A stretch of DNA of 64,000 nt, from contig NZ_PXWG01000010.1 in NCBI RefSeq assembly GCF_003011965.1, positions 1-64,000 on the forward strand, in the 5' to 3' direction. Both the position numbers and the translations under genes were made by a program. Under the pieces are notes generated by a model. It was given only the letters and a program-made list of their open reading frames with translations, did no database searches and was not told the DNA's origin. Below are positions 8,345 through 16,224 of this stretch, one piece after another. Within the stretch, counting starts at the first letter, position 1. Every line of letters begins with the position of its first letter. Source of the DNA: Streptosporangium nondiastaticum. GTDB taxonomy: Bacteria; Actinomycetota; Actinomycetes; Streptomycetales; Streptomycetaceae.

Positions 8345-9838
8345 ATGACCTCCTCTTCTTCCCTTCCCCAGGACCGGCAGAGCCTCCCGGAGAGCCTTCG
8401 GGCCGACGCCCTGATGGAAGAGGACGTCGCCTGGAGCCACGAGATCGACGGGGAGCGCGACGGCGAGCAGTACGACCGCTCCGAGCGCGCCGCCCTGCGG
8501 CGCGTCGCAGGCCTCTCCACCGAGCTGGAGGACGTCACCGAGGTCGAGTACCGGCAGCTGCGCCTGGAGCGCGTGGTGCTGGTCGGCGTCTGGACGTCCG
8601 GCACCGTGCAGGACGCGGAGAACTCCCTCGCGGAGCTCGCCGCCCTCGCCGAGACCGCGGGTGCCCTGGTGCTCGACGGCGTCGTCCAGCGCCGCGACAA
8701 GCCGGACCCGGCCACGTACATCGGCTCCGGCAAGGCCCAGGAGCTGCGGGACATCGTCCTGGAGTCCGGCGCCGACACCGTCGTCTGCGACGGTGAGCTC
8801 AGCCCCGGCCAGCTCATCCAGCTGGAGGACGTCGTCAAGGTCAAGGTGGTCGACCGCACCGCCCTGATCCTCGACATCTTCGCCCAGCACGCCAAGTCCC
8901 GAGAGGGCAAGGCGCAGGTCTCGCTCGCCCAGATGCAGTACATGCTGCCGCGGCTGCGCGGCTGGGGCCAGTCGCTGTCCCGGCAGATGGGTGGCGGCGG
9001 CTCCGGCTCGTCCGGTGGCGGCATGGCCACCCGAGGCCCCGGTGAGACCAAGATCGAGACGGACCGCCGGCGGATCCGCGAGAAGATGGCGAAGATGCGC
9101 CGGGAGATCGCGGAGATGAAGACCGGCCGCGACGTCAAGCGCCAGGAGCGCCGGCGGAACAAGGTCCCGTCGGTCGCCATCGCCGGCTACACCAACGCCG
9201 GCAAGTCCTCCTTGCTCAACCGGCTCACCGGCGCGGGCGTCCTGGTGGAGAACGCCCTGTTCGCCACCCTCGACCCGACGGTGCGCCGGGCCGAGACGCC
9301 CACCGGCCGTGTGTACACCCTCGCCGACACCGTCGGCTTCGTCCGGCACCTGCCGCACCATCTCGTCGAGGCGTTCCGCTCCACCATGGAGGAGGTCGGC
9401 GACTCCGATCTCATCCTGCACGTGGTGGACGGCGCGCACCCGGCGCCCGAGGAGCAGCTGGCCGCCGTGCGCGAGGTGATCCGCGACGTCGGCGCGGTGA
9501 ACGTGCCCGAGATCGTCGTGATCAACAAGGCGGATGCCGCGGACCCGCTGGTCCTGCAGCGGCTGCTGCGCGTCGAGAAGCACTCGATCGCGGTGTCGGC
9601 GCGCAGCGGCGAGGGCATCGACGAGCTCCTCGCCCTGATCGACCGCGAGCTGCCGCGCCCCGCCGTGGAGATCGAGGCGCTCGTGCCGTACACCCAGGGC
9701 TCGCTGGTCGCGCGGGCGCACGCCGACGGCGAGGTGATCTCCGAGGAGCACACCCCGGAGGGCACGCTCCTGAAGGCGCGGGTGCACGAGGAGCTCGCGG
9801 CGGAGCTCCAGCGGTACGTGCCTGCGGCCCGCGGCTGA
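8345..9838 (+). CDS. hflX: Ribosome-associated GTPase HflX
   Basis: HflX splits stalled or heat-damaged 70S ribosomes. The 497-residue protein has the N-terminal HflX domain, a Gly/Ser-rich linker, the family signature GPGETKIETDRRRIREK, and a G domain with G1 GYTNAGKSS, G3 DTVGFVRHLPH and G4 NKAD. The N-terminus is about 70 residues longer than in E. coli HflX, which is usual in actinobacteria. The start at ATG 8345 follows AAAGGA by 4 nt. The gene ends at a long palindromic terminator shared with the convergent protease gene. Confidence 0.95.
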   Translation: MTSSSSLPQDRQSLPESLRADALMEEDVAWSHEIDGERDGEQYDRSERAALRRVAGLSTELEDVTEVEYRQLRLERVVLVGVWTSGTVQDAENSLAELAALAETAGALVLDGVVQRRDKPDPATYIGSGKAQELRDIVLESGADTVVCDGELSPGQLIQLEDVVKVKVVDRTALILDIFAQHAKSREGKAQVSLAQMQYMLPRLRGWGQSLSRQMGGGGSGSSGGGMATRGPGETKIETDRRRIREKMAKMRREIAEMKTGRDVKRQERRRNKVPSVAIAGYTNAGKSSLLNRLTGAGVLVENALFATLDPTVRRAETPTGRVYTLADTVGFVRHLPHHLVEAFRSTMEEVGDSDLILHVVDGAHPAPEEQLAAVREVIRDVGAVNVPEIVVINKADAADPLVLQRLLRVEKHSIAVSARSGEGIDELLALIDRELPRPAVEIEALVPYTQGSLVARAHADGEVISEEHTPEGTLLKARVHEELAAELQRYVPAARG

Positions 9839-9863
9839 GGACAGCGGCCCTGAGCTGAGGACA

Positions 9864-9929
9864 GGCTCTGAAGCGAGAAGGCCCCGCTCCCCGGAATTCC
9901 GGGGAGCGGGGCCTTCTCGCTTCAGAGCC
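9864..9929. terminator. Bidirectional terminator, 66-bp perfect palindrome
   Basis: Two 31-base arms (left arm begins GGCTCTGAAGCGAGAAG) flank AATT; the AATT is itself palindromic, so all 66 bases form a perfect palindrome. It lies between the convergent hflX and protease genes and should stop transcription from both sides. Confidence 0.85.
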
Positions 9930-9958
9930 GCTGCTACTGCGACGTCACCGCTCGGACG

Positions 9959-11149
9959 TCACCGTTTGGCGAACTTCTGGCTGATGGCGTTGTAGACGCC
10001 CTGCGCCTCCGGGCCCAGGCGCGGGCCGGCCAGCCAGGTGCTGTTGGCCGGGCCGATCGAGGTGTTGGAGACCAGCACCACCTTGCCGTCCGGGCCCTTG
10101 GCGAACCAGCCGCCGCCGGACGAACCACCGGTCATCGTGCAGCCGATGCGGTACATCGTCGGCTGGGACGTCTCGATCGTCAGCCGGCTCGGCCGGTCGA
10201 CGCAGTCGTACATCTTCTGGCCGTCGAAGGGCGCGGCCGCCGGGTAGCCCCAGGCGCCCATGGACTGGATGGACTTCACCTGCGGGGCGTTGAACTCGAC
10301 CGTGAGGGCGTTGCCGACCGTCTCCTCCAGGGACTTGCCGGAGCCCGCCTCGGGCTTCACGTGCAGCACGGAGAAGTCGTACGGGGCACCCGCGCCACCG
10401 GTCTCGGCGCCCTGCGCGATCCACTGGGAAGAGGTCTGCGCCCAGTCAGCCCACCACACGCCGTACGGGGCGACGTCCTGCACCGGCGCGCTGTTGACCT
10501 GGGCGCCCGGAAGGCCCTTGTCGTTGTACGACGGCACGAAGGCGATGTTGCGGTACCAGCCGCCCTTCTTGCCGGCGTGCACGCAGTGGCCCGCGGTCCA
10601 CACCATGTTGGACTTGCCCGGGTGCGCCGGGTCCTTGACGACCGTCGCCGAACAGACCATGTGGCCCTCGGGGCTGTCGAAGAACACCTTGCCGACCGGG
10701 GCCGCGTTGTTGTGGTACGGAACGGCGACCGACTTCGCCTGCACCGGCTGCGGCTCGGGGTCCGTCACGCCCTGGTCACCGGAGGAGCCCGGCGCCGTGC
10801 CCGGAGCGCCCTGCGTGGAGAGCGTCTTGTCGTTCGGCCGGGCGTCCTTCATGGAGTCCGGCTTCCAGTGGTCCTTGATGATGGGGTTGACGAAGTCGCG
10901 GGCCTCGCGCAGCCACTGCTCCTTGTCCCAGTTCTTCCAGGCGCCGTTCTTCCACTTCTCCAGGTCCTTCAGAGAACTGGGAAGGTTCTTGGGCAGCTCG
11001 AGGCCCTCGTCGCCCTTCTGCGAGGCGGCCGCACTGGGCTTGTCGCTCCCCGCCGCCTCGTCGTCGGACGGGCCGCACGCGGTGGCGGTCAGTGCCAGCG
11101 CGGCCGTCAGAGCGGCCGCGGCCAGCGCCGGCCTGCGGATGGATGGCAT
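9959..11149 (-). CDS. Extracellular trypsin-like serine protease, lipoprotein-like
   Basis: A 396-residue protein from ATG 11149 (purine-rich AGGGGGAA upstream). The N-terminus has a signal sequence ending ALTATACG, a lipobox-like cysteine near residue 25, then a charged linker. The protease domain shows His in WTAGHCVH, Asp in YDFSVLH and Ser in TGGSSGGGW, so the catalytic triad is complete. It resembles the glutamyl-endopeptidase-like S1 branch rather than classical trypsin. The product should act at the cell surface or outside it. The gene ends at the shared palindromic terminator and is divergent from the siderophore operon. Confidence 0.88.
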   Translation of the reverse strand: MPSIRRPALAAAALTAALALTATACGPSDDEAAGSDKPSAAASQKGDEGLELPKNLPSSLKDLEKWKNGAWKNWDKEQWLREARDFVNPIIKDHWKPDSMKDARPNDKTLSTQGAPGTAPGSSGDQGVTDPEPQPVQAKSVAVPYHNNAAPVGKVFFDSPEGHMVCSATVVKDPAHPGKSNMVWTAGHCVHAGKKGGWYRNIAFVPSYNDKGLPGAQVNSAPVQDVAPYGVWWADWAQTSSQWIAQGAETGGAGAPYDFSVLHVKPEAGSGKSLEETVGNALTVEFNAPQVKSIQSMGAWGYPAAAPFDGQKMYDCVDRPSRLTIETSQPTMYRIGCTMTGGSSGGGWFAKGPDGKVVLVSNTSIGPANSTWLAGPRLGPEAQGVYNAISQKFAKR

Positions 11150-11411
11150 GGAGTGGGTTCCCCCTGATCGATCTGTTCGGACGTGTCCGCAATGCGCGAC
11201 CACGGTGTGGACTTGTCATGCACCGCCCCAGCGGGGGAGGCAGGGCCCCACTATGCCGGTGAGGTGGAGGACGGGTTCGGGCGGGTCCTCGGTTCCGCAT
11301 CGCAAGGATCTTGGCGGTGGGCCGTGATCCGTGGCGCGCGGCGTCGTTGATACGTACGGGGGAGTGCTGACCAGCGTTCAGCCCAGAGTTCAGCAGGAGG
11401 AGCCGGAGCCC

Positions 11412-12968
11412 GTGGCCTTGACCCAGCTACCGCCGACGGTGTCGTCGGCCGCGGTGTACGAAGGCATTCTGCGGCGGCAGTCGTCCCGCGAATCGGCCGC
11501 GCGCACGTACGCCCGGTCGCTGCCCATCGTGCCGGTGCGTGCCCGGGGGCTGACGATCGAGGGCGCCGACGGCCGCCGCTACCTCGACTGCCTCTCGGGG
11601 GCCGGCTCGCTGGCGCTGGGCCACAACCACCCGGTCGTGCTGGAGGCCATCCGCTCCGTCCTCGACTCCGGCGCCCCCCTCCACGTGCTCGACCTGGCCA
11701 CTCCGGTCAAGGACGCCTTCACGGACGAGCTGTTCGCCACGCTGCCGCGGGGGCTGGCCGCATCGGGCCGGATCCAGTTCTGCAGCCCGGCCGGCACCGA
11801 CGCCGTGGAGGCCGCCTTCAAGCTCGTCCGCATCGCGACGGGCCGCGACGGCCTGCTGGCCTTCACCGGCGCTTACCACGGCATGACGGAAGGGGCGCTC
11901 GCCGCGTCGGGCGGGGCGCCGGGCGCCCGGGTGACCCGGCTGCCCTTTCCCCAGGACTACCGTTGCCCCTTCGGCGTCGGCGGGGAGAACGGCGCGCGGC
12001 TCGCCGCCCGTTGGACCGAGAGCCTCCTGGACGACCCCAAGAGCGGCGTTCGCCCGCCGGCCGGGATGATCGTCGAACCCGTGCAGGGCGAAGGCGGCGT
12101 GCTCCCCGCGCCGAGCGGCTGGCTGCGCCGGATGCGCGAGCTGACCGCGGAGCGCTCCATCCCGCTCATCGCCGACGAGGTGCAGACCGGAGTGGGCCGC
12201 ACGGGGGCGTTCTGGGCCGTCGGGCACAGCGGCATCGAGCCCGACGTGATGGTCCTGTCCAAGGCGATCGGCGGCAGCCTCCCGCTCGCCGTCATCGTCT
12301 ACCGCGAGGCCCTCGACGCCTGGCAGCCGGGCGACCACGCGGGCACGTTCCGCGGCAACCAGCTCGCGATGGCCGCCGGAGCGGCGACGCTGCGGTACGT
12401 GAGGGAGAACGGCCTGGCCGGCCGCGCCGCCGCGCTCGGCGGGCGCATGCTGGACCGGCTGAGGCGGCTGGCGGCGGAGTACGACTGCATCGGTGAGGTG
12501 CGGGGAGCCGGGCTCATGATCGGCATCGAGTTCGTCGAGCCGGAGGACGGCGCCGGCTCCGCAGCCCGTGCCGAGTGGCTTGCCGCGGCCGGTGACGGGG
12601 CAGGGCCGACGGCCCGCCCGGAAAGCGGCGGCGTACCGGCTCCCGGTGCGCGAGGCGGGCCAGCAGGCGGCGCGCGGCCGGGCACAGGGCGCGGCCCCGG
12701 CGCCGACGGCCCGCTGCCCGCCTCGCCCGCGCGGGCCGCGGCCGTCCAGCAGGAGTGCCTCCGCCGCGGCCTCATCGTCGAACTGGGCGGTCGCCACTCC
12801 TGCGTCGTCCGCCTCCTGCCGCCCCTGACCATCACCGACGAGCAGGCCGAGGCGGTCCTCGACCGGCTCGCCGACGCCGTCGCCGCGGTCTGCCGCCCCG
12901 GTTCGCGCATCCCCGGCATCCCCGCCCCGAGCACGCCGAAGGAGGCAGGCGCCGCATCCCCGGCCTGA
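11412..12968 (+). CDS. Diaminobutyrate-2-oxoglutarate-type aminotransferase of the NIS cluster
   Basis: A class III PLP aminotransferase (518 residues) related to RhbA and other diaminobutyrate aminotransferases, which make 2,4-diaminobutyrate from aspartate semialdehyde. Visible motifs are the PLP region IADEVQTGVGRTG and the lysine in VLSKAIGGS. GTG 11412 is chosen because AGGAGGAG lies 9 nt upstream; GTG 11331 is in frame but has no ribosome binding site. Near residues 380-440 there is a Gly/Ala/Pro/Arg-rich insert not expected in the family, directly after GIEFVEPEDGAG. The next gene starts 4 bp after the stop, so the two are cotranscribed. No iron box is visible upstream. Confidence 0.85.
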   Translation: MALTQLPPTVSSAAVYEGILRRQSSRESAARTYARSLPIVPVRARGLTIEGADGRRYLDCLSGAGSLALGHNHPVVLEAIRSVLDSGAPLHVLDLATPVKDAFTDELFATLPRGLAASGRIQFCSPAGTDAVEAAFKLVRIATGRDGLLAFTGAYHGMTEGALAASGGAPGARVTRLPFPQDYRCPFGVGGENGARLAARWTESLLDDPKSGVRPPAGMIVEPVQGEGGVLPAPSGWLRRMRELTAERSIPLIADEVQTGVGRTGAFWAVGHSGIEPDVMVLSKAIGGSLPLAVIVYREALDAWQPGDHAGTFRGNQLAMAAGAATLRYVRENGLAGRAAALGGRMLDRLRRLAAEYDCIGEVRGAGLMIGIEFVEPEDGAGSAARAEWLAAAGDGAGPTARPESGGVPAPGARGGPAGGARPGTGRGPGADGPLPASPARAAAVQQECLRRGLIVELGGRHSCVVRLLPPLTITDEQAEAVLDRLADAVAAVCRPGSRIPGIPAPSTPKEAGAASPA

Positions 12969-12972
12969 CGCC

Positions 12973-15114
12973 GTGACGTGCACGCCGCACCGTATGAACG
13001 CATCCACCGGGACCGGAGCCTCCACCACCGGCCAGGAACGGGAATCGTCCGCCCAGGAACGCGAACCGTCCGCGCAGGGCTGCTCCGCGCAAGGCTCCGC
13101 GCAGGGCGCGTCCCCGTCCGCCCGTCCGCATGAGGCCGCCCAGCTGCGTGAGGCTGCCCGTCCGCATGAGGCCGCCCGGGACCGCGAGTCCGCTCAAGGG
13201 CGTGAGCCTTCCCCTGACGCACAGCCTGTCGTCTCCGCCGTCCCCCGCCAGGGCGGCGCCCCGCGCGGCGAGATCCCGGACCCCGGCCCCCCGTGCGCCC
13301 CCGACCTGCTGGAGCACCCCGATCCGGCCGTCGCCGCGGACGCCGCCGCCGTGGAGAACCTGCTGCGCTGCTGGATCCGCGAGACCGGCGTTCCGCGGCC
13401 GGACGGCCCCGTGCTGCACCTGCCGCTCACCGCGAGCGGAACGGCCCTGCAGGCGCCGGTGACCTACTGGTCGGCCACCGGCTGGCACCGCCTCGGCCGG
13501 CCGGCCCTGGCGGACGCCCCCGACGACGCCCCTGCCGTCGACGCCGTCACCCTGGCCGCACTCCTCGGCCGGGAGGCGGCGCACCGCGCCGCCCGCGCGG
13601 GCTGCCCCGCCACGGGTGAGACCGCCGACCTCGCCTCCCGCGTGGCGGACTCCGCGCGCCGCACCGCCGTCTTCCTCGCCGACCGGCGCGCCCGCCCCGC
13701 CGACCCGGGCGCGGGCGAGCTCTTCCTCTACGCCGAGCAGTCCCTGCTCCTCGGCCACCCCCTCCACCCCACGCCCAAGAGCCGCGAAGGCCTCTCCGAC
13801 ACCGAGGCCCGCGCCTACTCCCCGGAGCTGCGCGGATCCTTCCCGCTGCACTGGCTGGCCGTCCACCGCTCCCTCCTCGCCACTGACTCGTCGTGGACCG
13901 AGCGGGGCCGGCCCGTCGACGCCGCCACCCTCGCCGCCCGGCTCGCCGGCCCGGAGCTGTGCCTGCCCCAGGACACCGTGCCGCTGCCGCTCCACCCCTG
14001 GCAGGCCCAGGACGTCCGCAGCCGCCCCGACGTCCGGGCGCTCCTGGACGCGGGCCTGCTCCACGACCTCCGCTCCCTCGGCGCCCCCTGGTACGCCACC
14101 TCCTCCGTACGGACCGTGCACCGGCCCGGCGCGCCCGCGATGCTCAAGCTCTCCCTCGGCCTGCGCATCACCAACTCCCGCCGGGAGAACCTCCGCAAGG
14201 AGCTGCACCGCGGCGTCGAGGTGCACCGCCTGCTGCGCAGCGGCCTCGCCGAGCAGTGGCGCGCGGCCTGCCCCGGCGGCCTCGGCTTCGACGTCGTCCG
14301 TGACCCCGCCTGGCTCGCGGCCGACGCCCCGGACGGCACGCCGCTGAGCGGCCTTGACACCGTCATCCGGCACAACCCCTTCGGCCCCGGCGACGATGCC
14401 GTCTGCCTCGCGGGGCTCGTGTCGCCCCGCCCCTGGCCCGCCACCGCGCACGGCCAACCCGGAGAGCCCGCCGAAGCCCTCCCCATGCGCTCCCGCCTCG
14501 CCCGCATCGTGGCCCGCCTCGCGCACCTGACGGGTCGCCCCGCCGGCGCCGTCTCCGCGGAGTGGTTCCTGCGCTATCTGGAAGCGGTCGTGCGCCCGGT
14601 GCTCTGGCTGGACGGGGAGGCGGGCGTCGCCCTGGAGGCCCACCAGCAGAACACCCTCGTCCTCCTCGACCGGGACGGCTGGCCCGCGGGCGGCCGCTAC
14701 CGCGACAACCAGGGCTACTACTTCCGTGCCTCCCACCGGGACGCACTCGACCGGCGGCTGCCCGGGATCGGCACCCGGAGCGACACCTTCGTGTCCGACG
14801 AGGTCACCGACGAGAGGTTCACCTACTACCTCGGCATCAACAACATCCTCGGCCTGATCGGGGCGTTCGGCGCGCAGCGCCTGGCCGACGAACAGCTCCT
14901 GCTGGCGGCGCTGCGCCGCTTCCTCAGGGAAGCCGCCGCCGGCCCGGCCGCCACCCGCTCGTCCCTGCCCGCCCGCCTCCTCGAAGCGCCCACCCTGCGC
15001 TGCAAGGCCAACATGCTGACCAGGCTGAGAGGGCTCGACGAGCTCGTCGGCCCGGTCGACACCCAGTCCGTTTACGTCACCATCGCCAACCCCCTGGTCA
15101 CGTCGGCCCGATGA
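12973..15114 (+). CDS. IucA/IucC-family siderophore synthetase (first copy)
   Basis: An NRPS-independent siderophore synthetase of about 713 residues. It should condense a carboxylate such as citrate with an amine or hydroxylamine in an ATP-dependent step. The family core starts near residue 105 and contains LPLHPWQAQ, TSSVRTVHRPG, LKLSLGLRITNSRREN and EAHQQNTLVLLD, the typical ATP- and substrate-binding stretches, followed by a FhuF-like C-terminal region (LTRLRGLDELVGPV). The first 100 residues are low-complexity with repeated PHEAA and AQG units, and the start is uncertain: GTG 12973 or ATG 12994, neither with a good ribosome binding site. It follows the aminotransferase by 4 bp. Confidence 0.9.
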   Translation: MTCTPHRMNASTGTGASTTGQERESSAQEREPSAQGCSAQGSAQGASPSARPHEAAQLREAARPHEAARDRESAQGREPSPDAQPVVSAVPRQGGAPRGEIPDPGPPCAPDLLEHPDPAVAADAAAVENLLRCWIRETGVPRPDGPVLHLPLTASGTALQAPVTYWSATGWHRLGRPALADAPDDAPAVDAVTLAALLGREAAHRAARAGCPATGETADLASRVADSARRTAVFLADRRARPADPGAGELFLYAEQSLLLGHPLHPTPKSREGLSDTEARAYSPELRGSFPLHWLAVHRSLLATDSSWTERGRPVDAATLAARLAGPELCLPQDTVPLPLHPWQAQDVRSRPDVRALLDAGLLHDLRSLGAPWYATSSVRTVHRPGAPAMLKLSLGLRITNSRRENLRKELHRGVEVHRLLRSGLAEQWRAACPGGLGFDVVRDPAWLAADAPDGTPLSGLDTVIRHNPFGPGDDAVCLAGLVSPRPWPATAHGQPGEPAEALPMRSRLARIVARLAHLTGRPAGAVSAEWFLRYLEAVVRPVLWLDGEAGVALEAHQQNTLVLLDRDGWPAGGRYRDNQGYYFRASHRDALDRRLPGIGTRSDTFVSDEVTDERFTYYLGINNILGLIGAFGAQRLADEQLLLAALRRFLREAAAGPAATRSSLPARLLEAPTLRCKANMLTRLRGLDELVGPVDTQSVYVTIANPLVTSAR

Positions 15115-15222
15115 CCGGCGCGAGCCCCGGCCCCGGGCGAACGGGGCCCTTGAGGACACGGGCCCGGCAGGGCCCACGGGATCCCTGACACCGAGGGGAT
15201 CCTCCGAGAGGAGTGCGTCTCC

Positions 15223-16080
15223 GTGCCGCCCACCGACCCCAGTACCACCCCGGGCGCCGGCCCGGGCCTCGGCGCCGTCCCGGGCCCCGGCCCGAGCTCC
15301 GACGGCCTCGCCGTCACGGGCACCGGCGGCAGGCTCGACGACAGAGCCTGCGCGAGCGCCGGCGACGGCGCCGGCCCCCCGACCGACAACGAGACCACCC
15401 TCGAACTGAAGCTGTCCGAAGAGCTCACCGAGCTCCTCGACCACGACCCGCCGGAGCCCGCCGCGATCACCGCAGGCCGCGGGCCCGCCGCGGCCATCGG
15501 CCCGGGGTCCGACCTCCTCGACTCACTGCCCGACTGGGGCCCCGCCGACACCGGCGCCGGCACCTTCCAGCTCGTACCCGTCCGCGTGGAGCGCGACCTG
15601 CGGCTCATCACCCGCTGGATGAACGACCCGGCCGTCGCGGCCTTCTGGAAACTGGGCGGTCCCGAGAGCGTCACCGAGGCCCATCTACGCGTCCAGACCG
15701 GTGGCGACGGGCGCAGCATCCCCTGTCTCGGGGTGCTCGACGGCGTGCCGATGAGCTACTGGGAGGTCTACCGCGCCGACCTCGACCCCATCGCGCGCCA
15801 CTATCCCGCCCGCCCGCACGACACCGGCATCCACCTCCTGATCGGCAAGGTCGCCGACCGGGGCCGCGGCCTCGGCACCCGCCTGCTGCGGACGGTCGCC
15901 GACCTCGTCCTGGAGCACCGGCCCTCCTGCGGCCGCGTCGTCGCCGAACCCGACCTGCGCAACACCCCGTGCGTCTCCGCCTTCCTGAGCGCGGGCTTCC
16001 GGCTGATGGCGGAGGTCGACCTCCCCGACAAGCGGGCGGCACTCGTGGTCCGCGACCGTTCCCTGCGCACGCTCCTCTAG
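15223..16080 (+). CDS. Siderophore acyltransferase, IucB/RhbD-like GNAT
   Basis: A 285-residue protein whose C-terminal part (from about residue 108) matches the acetyltransferase family that acylates hydroxylamines in aerobactin, rhizobactin and alcaligin synthesis. Key features are RWMNDPAVAAFW, SYWEVYRADLDPIARHY and the acetyl-CoA loop KVADRGRGLGTRLLR. The first 100 residues are Pro/Gly/Asp-rich and probably disordered. GTG 15223 follows GAGGAG. It lies 108 bp after the first synthetase and is separated from the second by 144 bp that contain a 20-bp tandem repeat. The presence of this enzyme implies a hydroxamate product, although no N-hydroxylase is encoded nearby. Confidence 0.85.
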   Translation: MPPTDPSTTPGAGPGLGAVPGPGPSSDGLAVTGTGGRLDDRACASAGDGAGPPTDNETTLELKLSEELTELLDHDPPEPAAITAGRGPAAAIGPGSDLLDSLPDWGPADTGAGTFQLVPVRVERDLRLITRWMNDPAVAAFWKLGGPESVTEAHLRVQTGGDGRSIPCLGVLDGVPMSYWEVYRADLDPIARHYPARPHDTGIHLLIGKVADRGRGLGTRLLRTVADLVLEHRPSCGRVVAEPDLRNTPCVSAFLSAGFRLMAEVDLPDKRAALVVRDRSLRTLL

Positions 16081-16139
16081 TACGTACGCACTCTCTCCGG
16101 TACGTACGCGCTTCCACTCGTACGTACGTGCCTCAGCCC
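16080..16139. repeat. Three tandem 20-bp repeats containing GTACGTACG
   Basis: GTACGTACG begins at 16080, 16100 and 16120, an exact 20-bp period, while the last 8 bases of each unit differ. The array begins at the last base of the acyltransferase stop codon and lies before the second synthetase. Confidence 0.85.
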
Positions 16140-16224
16140 TCGTCCGTCATCCTTCGCGCCTCACCCTTCACCCCTCGTCCCGGTTCATCCCACCCCATCC
16201 CACCGGCCTTTTCGAGGAGCCCCT

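Noticed and set aside
11150-11411. Iron box upstream of the siderophore operon
   Set aside because: I found no segment close to the TTAGGTTAGGCTCACCTAA consensus in this gap.
12832-15444. Long open frame on the minus strand across the first synthetase
   Set aside because: Very high GC makes long antisense frames common, and its translation has no recognisable domain, while the plus-strand frame is a clear IucA/IucC protein.
16080-16139. CRISPR-like array
   Set aside because: Three 20-bp units share a 9-base core and have no spacers of constant length; no cas genes are nearby.
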